The notes beneath the pieces are model-generated. The model was given only the letters and a program-made list of their open reading frames with translations. It made no database searches and was not told the DNA's origin. A stretch of 64,000 nt of DNA from Microtetraspora glauca (lineage in GTDB: Bacteria > Actinomycetota > Actinomycetes > Streptomycetales > Streptomycetaceae), in contig JOFO01000036.1 of NCBI GenBank assembly GCA_000721275.1, positions 1 through 64,000 of the forward strand, given 5' to 3'. The number at the start of each line of letters is the position of its first letter. Position 1 is the stretch's first letter. Shown here in pieces: positions 24,712 through 33,385 of the stretch. A program made the translations under genes and the position numbers.

Positions 24712-26793
24712 ATGAACCCCCTCGGCTACGGCGACCCGCTCCGGCTCGGGCCGTACCGCCTCGTCGGCGTGCTGGGCGAGGGCGGCATGGGCAAGGTGTA
24801 CCTCGCGGCCGGGCGGGACGGCCGGCCCGCCGCCGTGAAGGTGCTGCGCCCCGAACTCGCCCACGACCAGGACCTGGCCCGCCGGTTCGTCCGCGAGGCG
24901 CACACCGCGGCGGCCGTCGACAGTCCCGGGGTGGCGCGGGTCCTCGCGGCCGAGGTGGAGGGCGGACGGCCGTGGATCGCCACCGAGTTCCTGTCCGGGC
25001 CGACGCTGGAGGAGGCCGTCGCCCGGTACGGGCCGCTGGACGAGACGGCGGTACGGCTGCTGGCGGCGGCGCTCGGCGAGACGCTGCGGGACGTGCACGC
25101 GGCCGGGCTCGTGCACCGGGACGTGAAGCCGGCGAACATCGTGCTCACCGCCGGCGGGCCCCGGCTCATCGACTTCGGCATCGCCCGCCCCGAGCACGGC
25201 CTCACCCTCACCACCACCGGCCAGATCCCCGTCACGCCCGGCTACGGGGCGCCCGAGCAGGTCCTCGGGCAGCGGGTGACGGGCGCCGCCGACGTGTTCT
25301 CGCTCGGCGCGGTGCTCGTGTACGCGGCGACCGGCCGGCGCGCCTACACCGGGTCGCACGTGGCGGCCGTGCAGTACGCGGTGGTCCACGAGCGGCCGGA
25401 CCTCGGCGGGCTGCCGCCCGCGCTGCACCCGCTGATCGCCCCCTGCTTCCAGCACGATCCGGCGCTGCGCCCGGCGCCCGCGCGGATCGCGGCGGCGTTC
25501 GCGCCGGGCGGCACCGGCGGCCGGCAGGCGAAGGCGGTGTGGCGGCAGGGCCCGCTGCACGCGGAGGCGAAGGCCCGGGAGGCGGAGATCCGGCGGCTGA
25601 CGGCGGCCACCGTCGTGCCGCGCGCCGGCGGCGACGGGCCGGCCGGGCCGAGCCGGCGGCGGTTCCTCGCCGCGTGGGGCGCGGGCGGCGCGCTGCTGCT
25701 CGCCGGGGGCGGCGGCACGGCCTGGTGGCTGGCCGGTCCGGGGGAGGCGGCGCCGCCGGCGGCGGGCGACGCGCCGGACGCGGCGCTCCTGGAGGGCACG
25801 AGCGCCGGCATCCTGCCGAAGCCGCTGTGGGGGCCGCTGGAGGCCGCCGCCTCGGGGCCGCTGCCGACGCCGGTGGTGCTGCGGGACGTGGTGGTCTTCG
25901 CGGCCCGGGACGGCGGCCTCACCGCGCTGCGGGTGGTCGACGGCACGGCGAAGTGGACGCACCGGCAGCTCGCCGCCCGCGCCGGCCAGGTGGCGGTGAA
26001 CGAGGACGAGTTCGCGTGCGCGGACGCGTCGGGCCGGCTGTCGGTGCGGAACGCGTCGACGGGCGAGGAGGCGTGGGCGGTGGACGGCGCCGAGGCGGCG
26101 CTGCTGCTCGCCGCGACGCCGGAGGGCGTCTACTTCCTCACCTCGGCGGGGCGGCTGCGGGCCGTGGACACGGCGGGGCGGCGGATCCGCTGGACGGTGG
26201 ACTCGGCGGAGGACCCGGCGGGCGCCTCCGTGCCGCTCGCCGCGGCGGGCGGCGGGCGGCTCGTCGTCTCCGGCACGAACGGCGACCTCACCGCCGTGGA
26301 CACGGCGGACGGGCGGACGGCGTGGCGGGTGCCGGGCAAGTCGTCGAAGGCGCTCCAGCCGGCGATCGAGGGCGACACCGTGTACGCGGGCGGCGAGGTG
26401 CTGAGCGCGTTCGCCCTCCCGGACGGGAGGCGCCGCTGGGAGGAGAAGGGGTACGGCGACTGGGGACCGCCGGTGCCCGACGCGGACGGCCTGACGGTGA
26501 CCAGCGGCGGGCTGGCGTACCGCTACCGCAAGGACGGCACCCGCACCGACCTGTGGATCGTGACGCTGGTCAGCCCGTACCCGTCGATGCAGCCGCCGGT
26601 GACGCAGGGCGACTGGATCTGGGTGGTCGAGGGCAACCACACGGAGGCGGGCGTCTCGGCGCTGTCCCGGTCCGGGAAGGACCGGGTCTGGACGTACGAG
26701 CGGGACAACCCGGGCCCGTGGGCGGTGGCCGCCGCCGGGAACCGGGTCTTCCTCCTCAGCCGGGGCAGGATCGTGGCGATGCCGACGGCCTGA
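24712..26793 (+). CDS. Ser/Thr kinase with beta-propeller sensor domain, paralogue
   Basis: A 693-residue paralogue of the preceding gene. Kinase motifs are intact: GEGGMGKVYLA, Lys43 in AVK, Asp137 in HRDVKPAN, Asp154 in DFG, and the activation segment GYGAPEQV. The juxtamembrane SRRRFLAAWGAGGALLLAGG (314-333) again starts with a Tat-like motif. The external half is a PQQ-like propeller with repeats LTALRVVDGTAKW, LSVRNASTGEEAW, LRAVDTAGRRIRW and LTAVDTADGRTAW. The three kinase-fold genes probably form one operon. The gene is convergent with the molybdoenzyme operon, only 6 bp apart, and no hairpin separates them. Confidence 0.9.
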   Translation: MNPLGYGDPLRLGPYRLVGVLGEGGMGKVYLAAGRDGRPAAVKVLRPELAHDQDLARRFVREAHTAAAVDSPGVARVLAAEVEGGRPWIATEFLSGPTLEEAVARYGPLDETAVRLLAAALGETLRDVHAAGLVHRDVKPANIVLTAGGPRLIDFGIARPEHGLTLTTTGQIPVTPGYGAPEQVLGQRVTGAADVFSLGAVLVYAATGRRAYTGSHVAAVQYAVVHERPDLGGLPPALHPLIAPCFQHDPALRPAPARIAAAFAPGGTGGRQAKAVWRQGPLHAEAKAREAEIRRLTAATVVPRAGGDGPAGPSRRRFLAAWGAGGALLLAGGGGTAWWLAGPGEAAPPAAGDAPDAALLEGTSAGILPKPLWGPLEAAASGPLPTPVVLRDVVVFAARDGGLTALRVVDGTAKWTHRQLAARAGQVAVNEDEFACADASGRLSVRNASTGEEAWAVDGAEAALLLAATPEGVYFLTSAGRLRAVDTAGRRIRWTVDSAEDPAGASVPLAAAGGGRLVVSGTNGDLTAVDTADGRTAWRVPGKSSKALQPAIEGDTVYAGGEVLSAFALPDGRRRWEEKGYGDWGPPVPDADGLTVTSGGLAYRYRKDGTRTDLWIVTLVSPYPSMQPPVTQGDWIWVVEGNHTEAGVSALSRSGKDRVWTYERDNPGPWAVAAAGNRVFLLSRGRIVAMPTA

Positions 26794-26799
26794 CGCCCG

Positions 26800-29127
26800 C
26801 TAGGGGGTCGCCGCGACCGCCGCCTGGGGCCGGATCGGCAGCCGGTTGACCGGGCGGCCGGTGGCCGCGCGGACCGCCGCCGCGACCGCCGCCGGCGAGG
26901 TGACGACGGGGACGGCGCTGGCCGCCTTCGCCCCGAAGGGGGCGACGACGTCCCGTTCCTCGACGAGCTTCACGATCCGGATGTCCGGGGCGTCCAGCGA
27001 GGTCGGCAGCGCGTAGCCGGTGAGGTCCGGGTGGCGGACCAGGCCGCGGGCGGTGCGCAGGTTCTCGGTGAGGGCCGCGCCGACGCCCTGGGTGACGCCG
27101 GCCTCGATGCGGGTGGCGAGCTGGGCGGGGTTGAGGATCCGGCCGACGTCCTGGGCGACGGCCATCTCCACGACCCGGACGGCGCCGAGTTCGACGTCGA
27201 CGTCGACGACCGCGCGGATCGCGCAGAAGGCGAGGCCGACGAAGGCGTCGCCCTGCCCGGACCCGTCCAGCGGCTCGGTCGGGTGCGGGCGGCACTGGGC
27301 GGTGGCCCACAGCTCCTTGCCGTTCATCTCCTCGGCGACGGTGGTCGACAGGACGCCGTCGTACGAGGTGATCCGGCCGTCGCTGATCTGCAGCAGCTCC
27401 GTCGACATGCCGAACTTGTGGGCCAGCGGCTGGAGGAGCTGGGTGCGGACCATCTTCGCGGCGCGTTCGACGGCGCCGCCGGAGACCCAGGTGTGCCGGC
27501 CGTGGGTGGCGGCGCCGGCGGGCGGCTGGTCGGTGTCGACGGGGGCCACGTGGACCTCGTCGACGCCCAGGGTCTCCTGGACGATCTGGCGGGCGAGGGT
27601 GGTGAAGCCCGAACCGGTGTCCACCGCCGAGCAGATGACGGTGGCGACGCCGTCGAGGACGCGGACGGTGGCCGTGGAGACCTCGTCGGTGCCCTCGGCG
27701 CCGAGCATGTGCACCATGCCGAGCGCGTAGCCCACGCCCCGCCGCACGGCGCCCGGTTCGCCGGCGCCCTCGGGTCCGCCGGGCAGCAGCCAGTCCTCCT
27801 CCGGGGTGTCCTTGGGGAGGGCGGGCAGCGGGAAGTCCCGTACGGCGGCGAGGAGTTCGGCGACGGGCGCGGGGCAGGTGACGGTCTGGCCGGTGGGCAG
27901 CAGGTCGCCGGTGGACATGACGTTGCGCATGCGCAGCTCGGCGGGATCGAGGCCGAGGCGGCCCGCGAGCTTGTCCATCTGGGCCTCGTACGCGGCGCAC
28001 ACCTGCATCGCGCCCTCGCCGCGGACGTGCCCGGAGGGCGGGTTGTTGGTGCGGACGGCCCAGCCCTCGACGAAGGCGTGCGGGACGACGTACGGGCCGC
28101 AGGCGAAGGCGACGGCGGCGGCCAGGGACTCGGAGGAGGAGTCGGCGTAGGCGCCGGCGTCGAGGAGGATCTGCGCCTCGACCTTCACCAGCCGGCCCTC
28201 GGCGTCGGCGTGGTGCCGGTAGCGCAGCAGGGTGGGGTGGCGGTGGGCGTGGCCGAGGAAGGACTCCTCGCGGGTGGCGGTGAGCTTCACCGGGCAGCCG
28301 GTGCGCAGCGCGAGGAGGCCGAGCGGGATCTGGAAGCCGGGGTCGTCGCGGTCGCCGGTGGCGCCGGGGACGCCGGTGACGACGACCTTGACCTGGTCGG
28401 GGGTGAGGCCGAAGCAGGCGGCGGCGAGGTCGCGGTCGGTGTGCGGGTCGGTGGAGGCGGTGTACAGCTCGACGCCGCCGTCCGGGCGGGGCACGGCGAG
28501 GCCGGCCTCGGCACCGATGGGGGCGGGGTCCTGGCGGCCGATCCGGTACAGGCCCTCGACGACGACCTCGCCGGTGGCCTCCGGGTCGCCGAAGCGGAGC
28601 GGGATGTGCCGGATCAGGTTGCCGTCGGGGTGGAGGGGTTCGGCCTCGAACGCCTTCTCCGGGTCGGTGACGGGCTCCAGGAGCTCGTACTCGACGTGGA
28701 TGGCGGCGGTGGCGAGCCGGGCGGTGTCGGGGTGGTCGGCGGCGACGGCGGCGATGGCCTCGCCGTGGTGCCGGACGAGCCCGTCGGCGAAGACGGGCCG
28801 GTCGGCGACGCGCCGGCCGTAGGTGGCCGCGCCGGGCACGTCGGCGGCCGTCACCACGGCCCGGACGCCGGGCATGGCCTCGGCGGCGGAGGTGTCGACG
28901 GAGACGATCCGGGCGTGGGCGTGCGGGGAGCGCAGGAGGGCGGCCCACAGCAGGCCCTCGGCCCACAGGTCGGAGGCGTACGGGAAGGTGCCCTCGGCCT
29001 TGGCCCGCGCGTCGGCCTGCGGGAGGGAGGCGCCGAGCCCCTGGCGCGGGGCCTCGGTCTCCGGTGCGGCCCCGGCGGCCTCCGCGAAGGGGAGGGTGGG
29101 GATGGCGGTCGTCGCGTCGCTGCTCAC
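26800..29127 (-). CDS. Xanthine dehydrogenase-family molybdopterin subunit
   Basis: A 775-residue large subunit of the molybdenum hydroxylase family. It begins with the aldehyde oxidase/xanthine dehydrogenase hammerhead domain (about 20-150; GLGASLPQADARAKAEGTFP) and continues with the Mo-cofactor domains (GEGAMQVCAAYEAQMDKLA, ICSAVDTGSGFTTLARQIVQ, DVGRILNPAQLATRIEAG). The C-terminal segment reads GAKAASAVPVVTSPAAVAAA where related hydroxylases have GxGE, so the catalytic Glu appears to be missing. The GTG start overlaps the 2Fe-2S gene's stop (GTGA). It works with the FAD and Fe-S subunits; the substrate may be a purine or another heterocycle. Confidence 0.88.
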   Translation of the reverse strand: MSSDATTAIPTLPFAEAAGAAPETEAPRQGLGASLPQADARAKAEGTFPYASDLWAEGLLWAALLRSPHAHARIVSVDTSAAEAMPGVRAVVTAADVPGAATYGRRVADRPVFADGLVRHHGEAIAAVAADHPDTARLATAAIHVEYELLEPVTDPEKAFEAEPLHPDGNLIRHIPLRFGDPEATGEVVVEGLYRIGRQDPAPIGAEAGLAVPRPDGGVELYTASTDPHTDRDLAAACFGLTPDQVKVVVTGVPGATGDRDDPGFQIPLGLLALRTGCPVKLTATREESFLGHAHRHPTLLRYRHHADAEGRLVKVEAQILLDAGAYADSSSESLAAAVAFACGPYVVPHAFVEGWAVRTNNPPSGHVRGEGAMQVCAAYEAQMDKLAGRLGLDPAELRMRNVMSTGDLLPTGQTVTCPAPVAELLAAVRDFPLPALPKDTPEEDWLLPGGPEGAGEPGAVRRGVGYALGMVHMLGAEGTDEVSTATVRVLDGVATVICSAVDTGSGFTTLARQIVQETLGVDEVHVAPVDTDQPPAGAATHGRHTWVSGGAVERAAKMVRTQLLQPLAHKFGMSTELLQISDGRITSYDGVLSTTVAEEMNGKELWATAQCRPHPTEPLDGSGQGDAFVGLAFCAIRAVVDVDVELGAVRVVEMAVAQDVGRILNPAQLATRIEAGVTQGVGAALTENLRTARGLVRHPDLTGYALPTSLDAPDIRIVKLVEERDVVAPFGAKAASAVPVVTSPAAVAAAVRAATGRPVNRLPIRPQAAVAATP

Positions 29128-30572
29128 GCCGGGCCTCCGTCGTGCTGGTGCGGGATACGGGCGGAGGCGTCGTCCTCGCCGGCGGTGGCGTGCTCGGCGG
29201 CGGTGGCGGCGCGCTCGGCGACGACGTCCTCGACGGCCTGGAGGACGCCCTTGTAGCCGGAGCAGCGGCAGAGGTTGCCGGCGAGGGCCTGGCGGGCCTC
29301 CAGGGGGGTGGGGGCGTGGTTGCCTTCGAGCAGGTCGTGCACGGTCATGCACATGCCCGGGATGCAGAAGCCGCACTGGACGGTGCCGCAGCGGGAGAGC
29401 GCCCGCTGCACGTCGGACGGCTCGCCGTCGACCGCGAGCCCCTCGACGGTCCGCACCTCGGACCCGGCGGCGGTCGCGGCGGGGACCAGGCAGGACGCCA
29501 CGAGCCGCCCGTCCACCTGGACGTTGCAGGCCCCGCACTCGCCCTGCGAGCAGCCGTCCTTGGCCCCGGCGAGCCCGAGCCGCTCGCGGAGCACGTACAG
29601 CAGCGACTCCCCGATCCAGGAGTCGGTGACGGGCCGGTCGGCGCCGTTGACCCGCAGCACGTACGAGGTGTGCGGGTGCTCGTCGCTGTCGACGGAGGTG
29701 TACGAGGGCACCGGGGCGTCCGGCACGGCGGCGGGCCCGGCGGGGCCCGCGTCCGCCCCGTCGGGGTGTCCGGCCTCGTGCGCGTGGTCGGGCTCCGGCT
29801 CCCCGGCGGCGGGCGCGGCCTCCGGCTCGGCGACGGCCCAGGGCGCCGGCGCGCCGCCCGGCAGCGTCGGCGGGGCCTGCTCGTACGAGACGGCCTCGGG
29901 CACGTCGAGGGGGACACCGGCGTCGACGGCCTCCGGGCCGACGGGCACATCGGGAGCGACGGGCACGTCGGGCACGACGGGAGCCTCGGGCGCGACGGGG
30001 ACCTCGGGCACCACCGGCACCGCGGCGGCCTCCGGCGCGGCGGGAGCCTCAAGCCCCACCGGCACCCCCGGTACCTCGGGCACCACCGGCACCTCGGGCG
30101 TCACCGGCAGCCCCGCGGCCTCCGGGTGCGCCGGGACCTCCGGGAGCCCCGGGGCCACCGGCGGCGCCGCCGGGTAGCCGGCGGGCTCGTCGGCCGGGAT
30201 CTCCCACTGGCCGGTGCCGCCGAAGTGCCACTCCGCCGTGGCGTTCGGGTCGTGCTCCACGTACGGGCGGGCCACCGGCGCCCCCGCGCTCTCGTCGCCG
30301 TACCCGTGCGGCAGCGGCTCGGGCCCCTGCTCGGGGGCGAACGGCTCCACGCCCTCGGGGGGCTGCGCCAGCGGCTGGAGCGGCACGATCATCGGCGGCG
30401 TGTAGCCGTGGCCCGGGGCCTCCAGCGGGACGCCGTCCAGCATGAACTCCGGCGGCAGGTGCACGAAGGCGGTCGCGCCCTCGTCGTACCCCTCGCTCTG
30501 CGGGATCGGCTCCCAGCCGCCCGGCGCGGCCGGGACCGCGGTCTCGTTCTGCTCGTGGTTGCCGGTGTTCAC
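29124..30572 (-). CDS. 2Fe-2S subunit with long Pro/Val-rich N-terminal extension
   Basis: A 482-residue protein. Only the last 180 residues are the usual small subunit: plant-type [2Fe-2S] ligands Cys341, 346, 349 and 361 (KDGCSQGECGACNVQVDG), then the second cluster Cys400, 403, 435 and 437 (TVQCGFCIPGM, NLCRCSGYKG). The first 300 residues are an extension: an acidic Pro/Gln part, then short repeats of VPEVPV/APEAPV type, without cysteines or helices. The extension is in the same frame and shares the GTGA-coupled start with the FAD subunit, so it is genuine unless translation starts inside. Electron relay from molybdopterin to FAD is the role of the C-terminal part. Confidence 0.88.
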   Translation of the reverse strand: MNTGNHEQNETAVPAAPGGWEPIPQSEGYDEGATAFVHLPPEFMLDGVPLEAPGHGYTPPMIVPLQPLAQPPEGVEPFAPEQGPEPLPHGYGDESAGAPVARPYVEHDPNATAEWHFGGTGQWEIPADEPAGYPAAPPVAPGLPEVPAHPEAAGLPVTPEVPVVPEVPGVPVGLEAPAAPEAAAVPVVPEVPVAPEAPVVPDVPVAPDVPVGPEAVDAGVPLDVPEAVSYEQAPPTLPGGAPAPWAVAEPEAAPAAGEPEPDHAHEAGHPDGADAGPAGPAAVPDAPVPSYTSVDSDEHPHTSYVLRVNGADRPVTDSWIGESLLYVLRERLGLAGAKDGCSQGECGACNVQVDGRLVASCLVPAATAAGSEVRTVEGLAVDGEPSDVQRALSRCGTVQCGFCIPGMCMTVHDLLEGNHAPTPLEARQALAGNLCRCSGYKGVLQAVEDVVAERAATAAEHATAGEDDASARIPHQHDGGPA

Positions 30573-31444
30573 GACAGGGCCCTCCCCAGTGCCCGGCGGG
30601 CGAGAGTGGCGACGGTGCGCCGCAGGTGCTGTACGGCGGGCGGCAGCGGTGCGCCGTCCGGCGGGTCCGGGACGCAGGCGGCGGCCACGTACTCGCCGAA
30701 GGCGGTCAGCGCCTCGGGCGCGAGCGCCCGGTCGTTGTCCCAGTCGATCAGGGAGGCGATCCAGCGCTCGGCCTCCAGGGGCCGCAGCGGCATCGGGGCG
30801 ACCGCGCCCACGGCGCAGCGGACGCCGCGCCGGGCCGGGTCGAGGACGACGGCGACGGAGGCGGTGGCGCGGGCCGGGCCGGTGCGGCCGGTGGCCTTGA
30901 GGAAGACCTGGGGGGCGTGCAGCAGCGGCACGCGGACGAAGGCGACGAGTTCGCCGGGGGCCAGCAGGTCGCGGCCGGCGAGGAGGTGCGAGACGGGGAT
31001 CTCGCGGCTGCCGAGCGGGCCGGCGACGACGAGGTCGGCCTCCAGCGCGGCGAGCACGGGCAGCGAGTCGCCGGTGGGGGCGGCCGTGACGACGTTGCCG
31101 CCGAGGGTGCCGGCGTTGCGGATCTGGGGCGGGCCGGCGGCGCGGGACGCGGCGGCGAGGGCCGGGATGAGCGCGGAGAAGTCGGGGCGGCCCATCCGGG
31201 CGTGGGTGAGGCCGGCGCCGAGGAGGGCGTGGCCGTCCTGGTACTGCCAGCCGCGGATCTCGTTGATGCGGCCGAGGCCGACGAGTCCGGCGGGGCGGAG
31301 CTGGCCGCGGTTGACGGCGGCCATCAGGTCGGTGCCGCCGGCGACGGGCACGGCGGCCGGCATGGCGGTCAGCGCGGCCACGGCCTCGTCGAGCGAGGCG
31401 GGCAGCGTCACGGACTGCGCCGTCTGTGGTGCGTGCGTGGTCAA
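30569..31444 (-). CDS. Xanthine dehydrogenase-family FAD-binding subunit
   Basis: A 291-residue medium subunit (CoxM/CutM type). The FAD pyrophosphate loop is PVAGGTDLMAAV (about 33-44), and the second flavin motif IRNAGTLGGNVVTAAPTGDS (107-126) is intact. It passes electrons from the Fe-S clusters to NAD or another acceptor. The start is probably TTG at 31444, preceded by AAGGGG; no better ATG or GTG fits without losing the first strand. It is the first gene of the three-gene operon; its stop overlaps the next start (GTGA). No maturation gene such as xdhC adjoins. Confidence 0.87.
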   Translation of the reverse strand: MTTHAPQTAQSVTLPASLDEAVAALTAMPAAVPVAGGTDLMAAVNRGQLRPAGLVGLGRINEIRGWQYQDGHALLGAGLTHARMGRPDFSALIPALAAASRAAGPPQIRNAGTLGGNVVTAAPTGDSLPVLAALEADLVVAGPLGSREIPVSHLLAGRDLLAPGELVAFVRVPLLHAPQVFLKATGRTGPARATASVAVVLDPARRGVRCAVGAVAPMPLRPLEAERWIASLIDWDNDRALAPEALTAFGEYVAAACVPDPPDGAPLPPAVQHLRRTVATLARRALGRALS

Positions 31445-31720
31445 CCCGCTGCCCCTTCCCGGTTGTCCCGGTCCGTCCCCGACTGTGCCCGGCCGCCGCG
31501 CCTGCGAGCGGGCGCACGGCGCGCCTGTGTGTGGGCGTACCGTACGTGCTCACAGGCCGGACGTGGCAACTCTGGCACATCTTCCGAGCCGTCCGGAGCG
31601 AGGGGCCGCGCGTGCCCCGTTCCTCCGGGCCGCCCGGGGGTTCCCGGGACGCCCGGGATGTCCGGAGACCCCCCGGGTCGCCCGGGGACGCCCCGACAGA
31701 GAAGGTAACTCCCGTTTCGC
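31445..31720. other. Upstream region of the molybdoenzyme operon
   Basis: About 280 bp with no gene. It must contain the promoter of the leftward operon: on the minus strand TACGGT (complement of 31539-31544) could be a -10 box with TTGCCA 19 bases upstream, a weak pair. The right part is crowded with CCCGGG-type words. No regulator site is identified. Confidence 0.35.
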
Positions 31721-31745
31721 CGCTCCCGGGTGACCCCGGGGAGCG
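31721..31745 (-). terminator. Possible terminator after hexosaminidase gene
   Basis: CGCTCCC (31721-31727) pairs with GGGAGCG (31739-31745), with an inner GGG/CCC mini-stem and a small bulge. It begins 8 bases past the hexosaminidase stop codon on the minus strand. The stem is short, so moderate confidence. Confidence 0.45.
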
Positions 31746-31752
31746 AGGTGGC

Positions 31753-33381
31753 TCACACGATCGGGGGCGGTCCGTCGATGGGGCGGCCGAGGAGACCGGG
31801 GCGGCGCTGCCAGGGGGCGGGGCCGGCGGGCGGGCGGTAGGCGACGCCGAGGGCGTCGAGGCGCCGGTAGTGGGTCTCCATGCGGCGCAGGAAGCCGGCC
31901 GTGTCGCGCTCGCCGGGGGCGGGCAGCGCGGACCAGGCGACCTCGGCGAAGGCGGCGAGGCGGGGGAAGACCTGGTAGTCGACGCGGTCGCGGTTCTCCA
32001 TCACCTCGGTCCACACGTTGGCCTGGGTGCCGAGGACGTGACGGGCCGCCGCCTCGGAGAGGCCGGGCGGGACGGGCTCGAAGCGGTAGACGTCCTCCAG
32101 GGTGCGGACGAAGCCGATCGGCACGGGTTCGTCGTCGCCGCCGTGCTGCCGGTGGTCGAGGTAGACGTGCTGCTCGGGGCACATGACGACGTCGTGTCCC
32201 GCCTCGGCGGCGGCGATCCCGCCGGCGTAGCCGCGCCAGGAGGAGACGGCCGCGCCGTCGGCGAGGCCGCCCTCCAGGATCTCGTCCCAGCCGATGAGGC
32301 GGCGGCCGCGGGCGGTGAGCCAGCGGTCGAAGTGGCGGATGAACCAGGACTGGAGGCCGTCCTCGTCGCCGACGCCGAGCTCGGCGATCCGGGCCTGGGC
32401 AGCCGGGGACGCCTTCCACTGCTCCTTGGGGCACTCGTCGCCGCCGATGTGCACGAAGGTGCCGGGGAACAGCTCCAGGACCTCCTCCAGGACGCCCTCG
32501 TAGAAGCGCAGCACCTCCTCGGTGGGGGCGAGGACGTTCGGGTTCACGCCCCAGGTGTCCCAGACGGTGAGGGCGGAGGTGTCGACGACGTCGGTGTTGC
32601 CGAGCCAGGGGTACGCGGCGATGGCGGCCTGCGCGTGGCCGGGGAGGTCGATCTCGGGGACGACGGAGATGTGCCGGGCGGCGGCGTGGGCGACGATCTC
32701 GCGGATGTCGTCCTGGGTGTAGAAGCCGCCGTGCGGGGTGTCGTCCCAGAGCGGCGAGGCCCGGTGGCCGCGCTTGGTGCGGGCGCGCCAGGCGCCGACC
32801 TCGGTGAGGCGCGGGTGCCGCCGGATCTCGATCCGCCAGCCCTGGTCGTCGGTGAGGTGGAGGTGGAGGACGTTCAGCTTGTGCGCGGCCATCAGGTCGA
32901 TGAGCCGCAGCACGTCGTCCTTGGCGGTGAAGTGGCGGGCGACGTCGAGGAGGAGGCCGCGCCAGCCGAAGCGGGGCCGGTCGGCGACGGTCAGGTACGG
33001 CAGCTCCCAGGCCGCGCCGGGGCGGACGGGGGCGCGGCGGTGGGCGTCGGGGCCGAGGAGCTGGCGGAGGGTCTGGGCGCCCCAGAAGAGCCCGGCGGGG
33101 CCGCCGCCGTCGAGGAGGACGCCGTCGCCGGTGACGGAGAGGCGGTAGCCCTCGGGGCCGTGCTCCTTCGCGGTCTCCGGGGAGATCCGGAGCCGGATCG
33201 CGCCGGGGCCGGTGCCGTCGGGCAGGGGGAGGCCGGTGGCGGCGCCGAGCACGGAGCGGAGCCAGTGGGCGGTGCCCTCGGTGCCGGGTCCGGCGTCGAG
33301 GGCGGTGGCGGCGCCGAGCGGGAGGGTGCCGCCGGGCCGGTGGGCCGTCAGGGGCGCCGGGATCAGGTCCGTCTCTGTCAT
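31753..33381 (-). CDS. GH20 beta-N-acetylhexosaminidase
   Basis: A 542-residue glycoside hydrolase family 20 enzyme that releases terminal N-acetylglucosamine from chitobiose-type oligomers. It has the N-terminal GH20b domain (20-130) and the TIM barrel. The catalytic pair is Asp315-Glu316 in FVHIGGDECPKEQW; substrate-assisted catalysis uses this pair. LHLHLTDDQGWRIEI and EIDLPGHAQA are also family landmarks. There is no signal peptide, so it probably acts in the cytoplasm on imported chitooligosaccharides. It is the last gene of the operon, 4 bases after the second permease. The upstream DasR-like site fits this role. Confidence 0.95.
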   Translation of the reverse strand: MTETDLIPAPLTAHRPGGTLPLGAATALDAGPGTEGTAHWLRSVLGAATGLPLPDGTGPGAIRLRISPETAKEHGPEGYRLSVTGDGVLLDGGGPAGLFWGAQTLRQLLGPDAHRRAPVRPGAAWELPYLTVADRPRFGWRGLLLDVARHFTAKDDVLRLIDLMAAHKLNVLHLHLTDDQGWRIEIRRHPRLTEVGAWRARTKRGHRASPLWDDTPHGGFYTQDDIREIVAHAAARHISVVPEIDLPGHAQAAIAAYPWLGNTDVVDTSALTVWDTWGVNPNVLAPTEEVLRFYEGVLEEVLELFPGTFVHIGGDECPKEQWKASPAAQARIAELGVGDEDGLQSWFIRHFDRWLTARGRRLIGWDEILEGGLADGAAVSSWRGYAGGIAAAEAGHDVVMCPEQHVYLDHRQHGGDDEPVPIGFVRTLEDVYRFEPVPPGLSEAAARHVLGTQANVWTEVMENRDRVDYQVFPRLAAFAEVAWSALPAPGERDTAGFLRRMETHYRRLDALGVAYRPPAGPAPWQRRPGLLGRPIDGPPPIV

Positions 33382-33385
33382 GACG

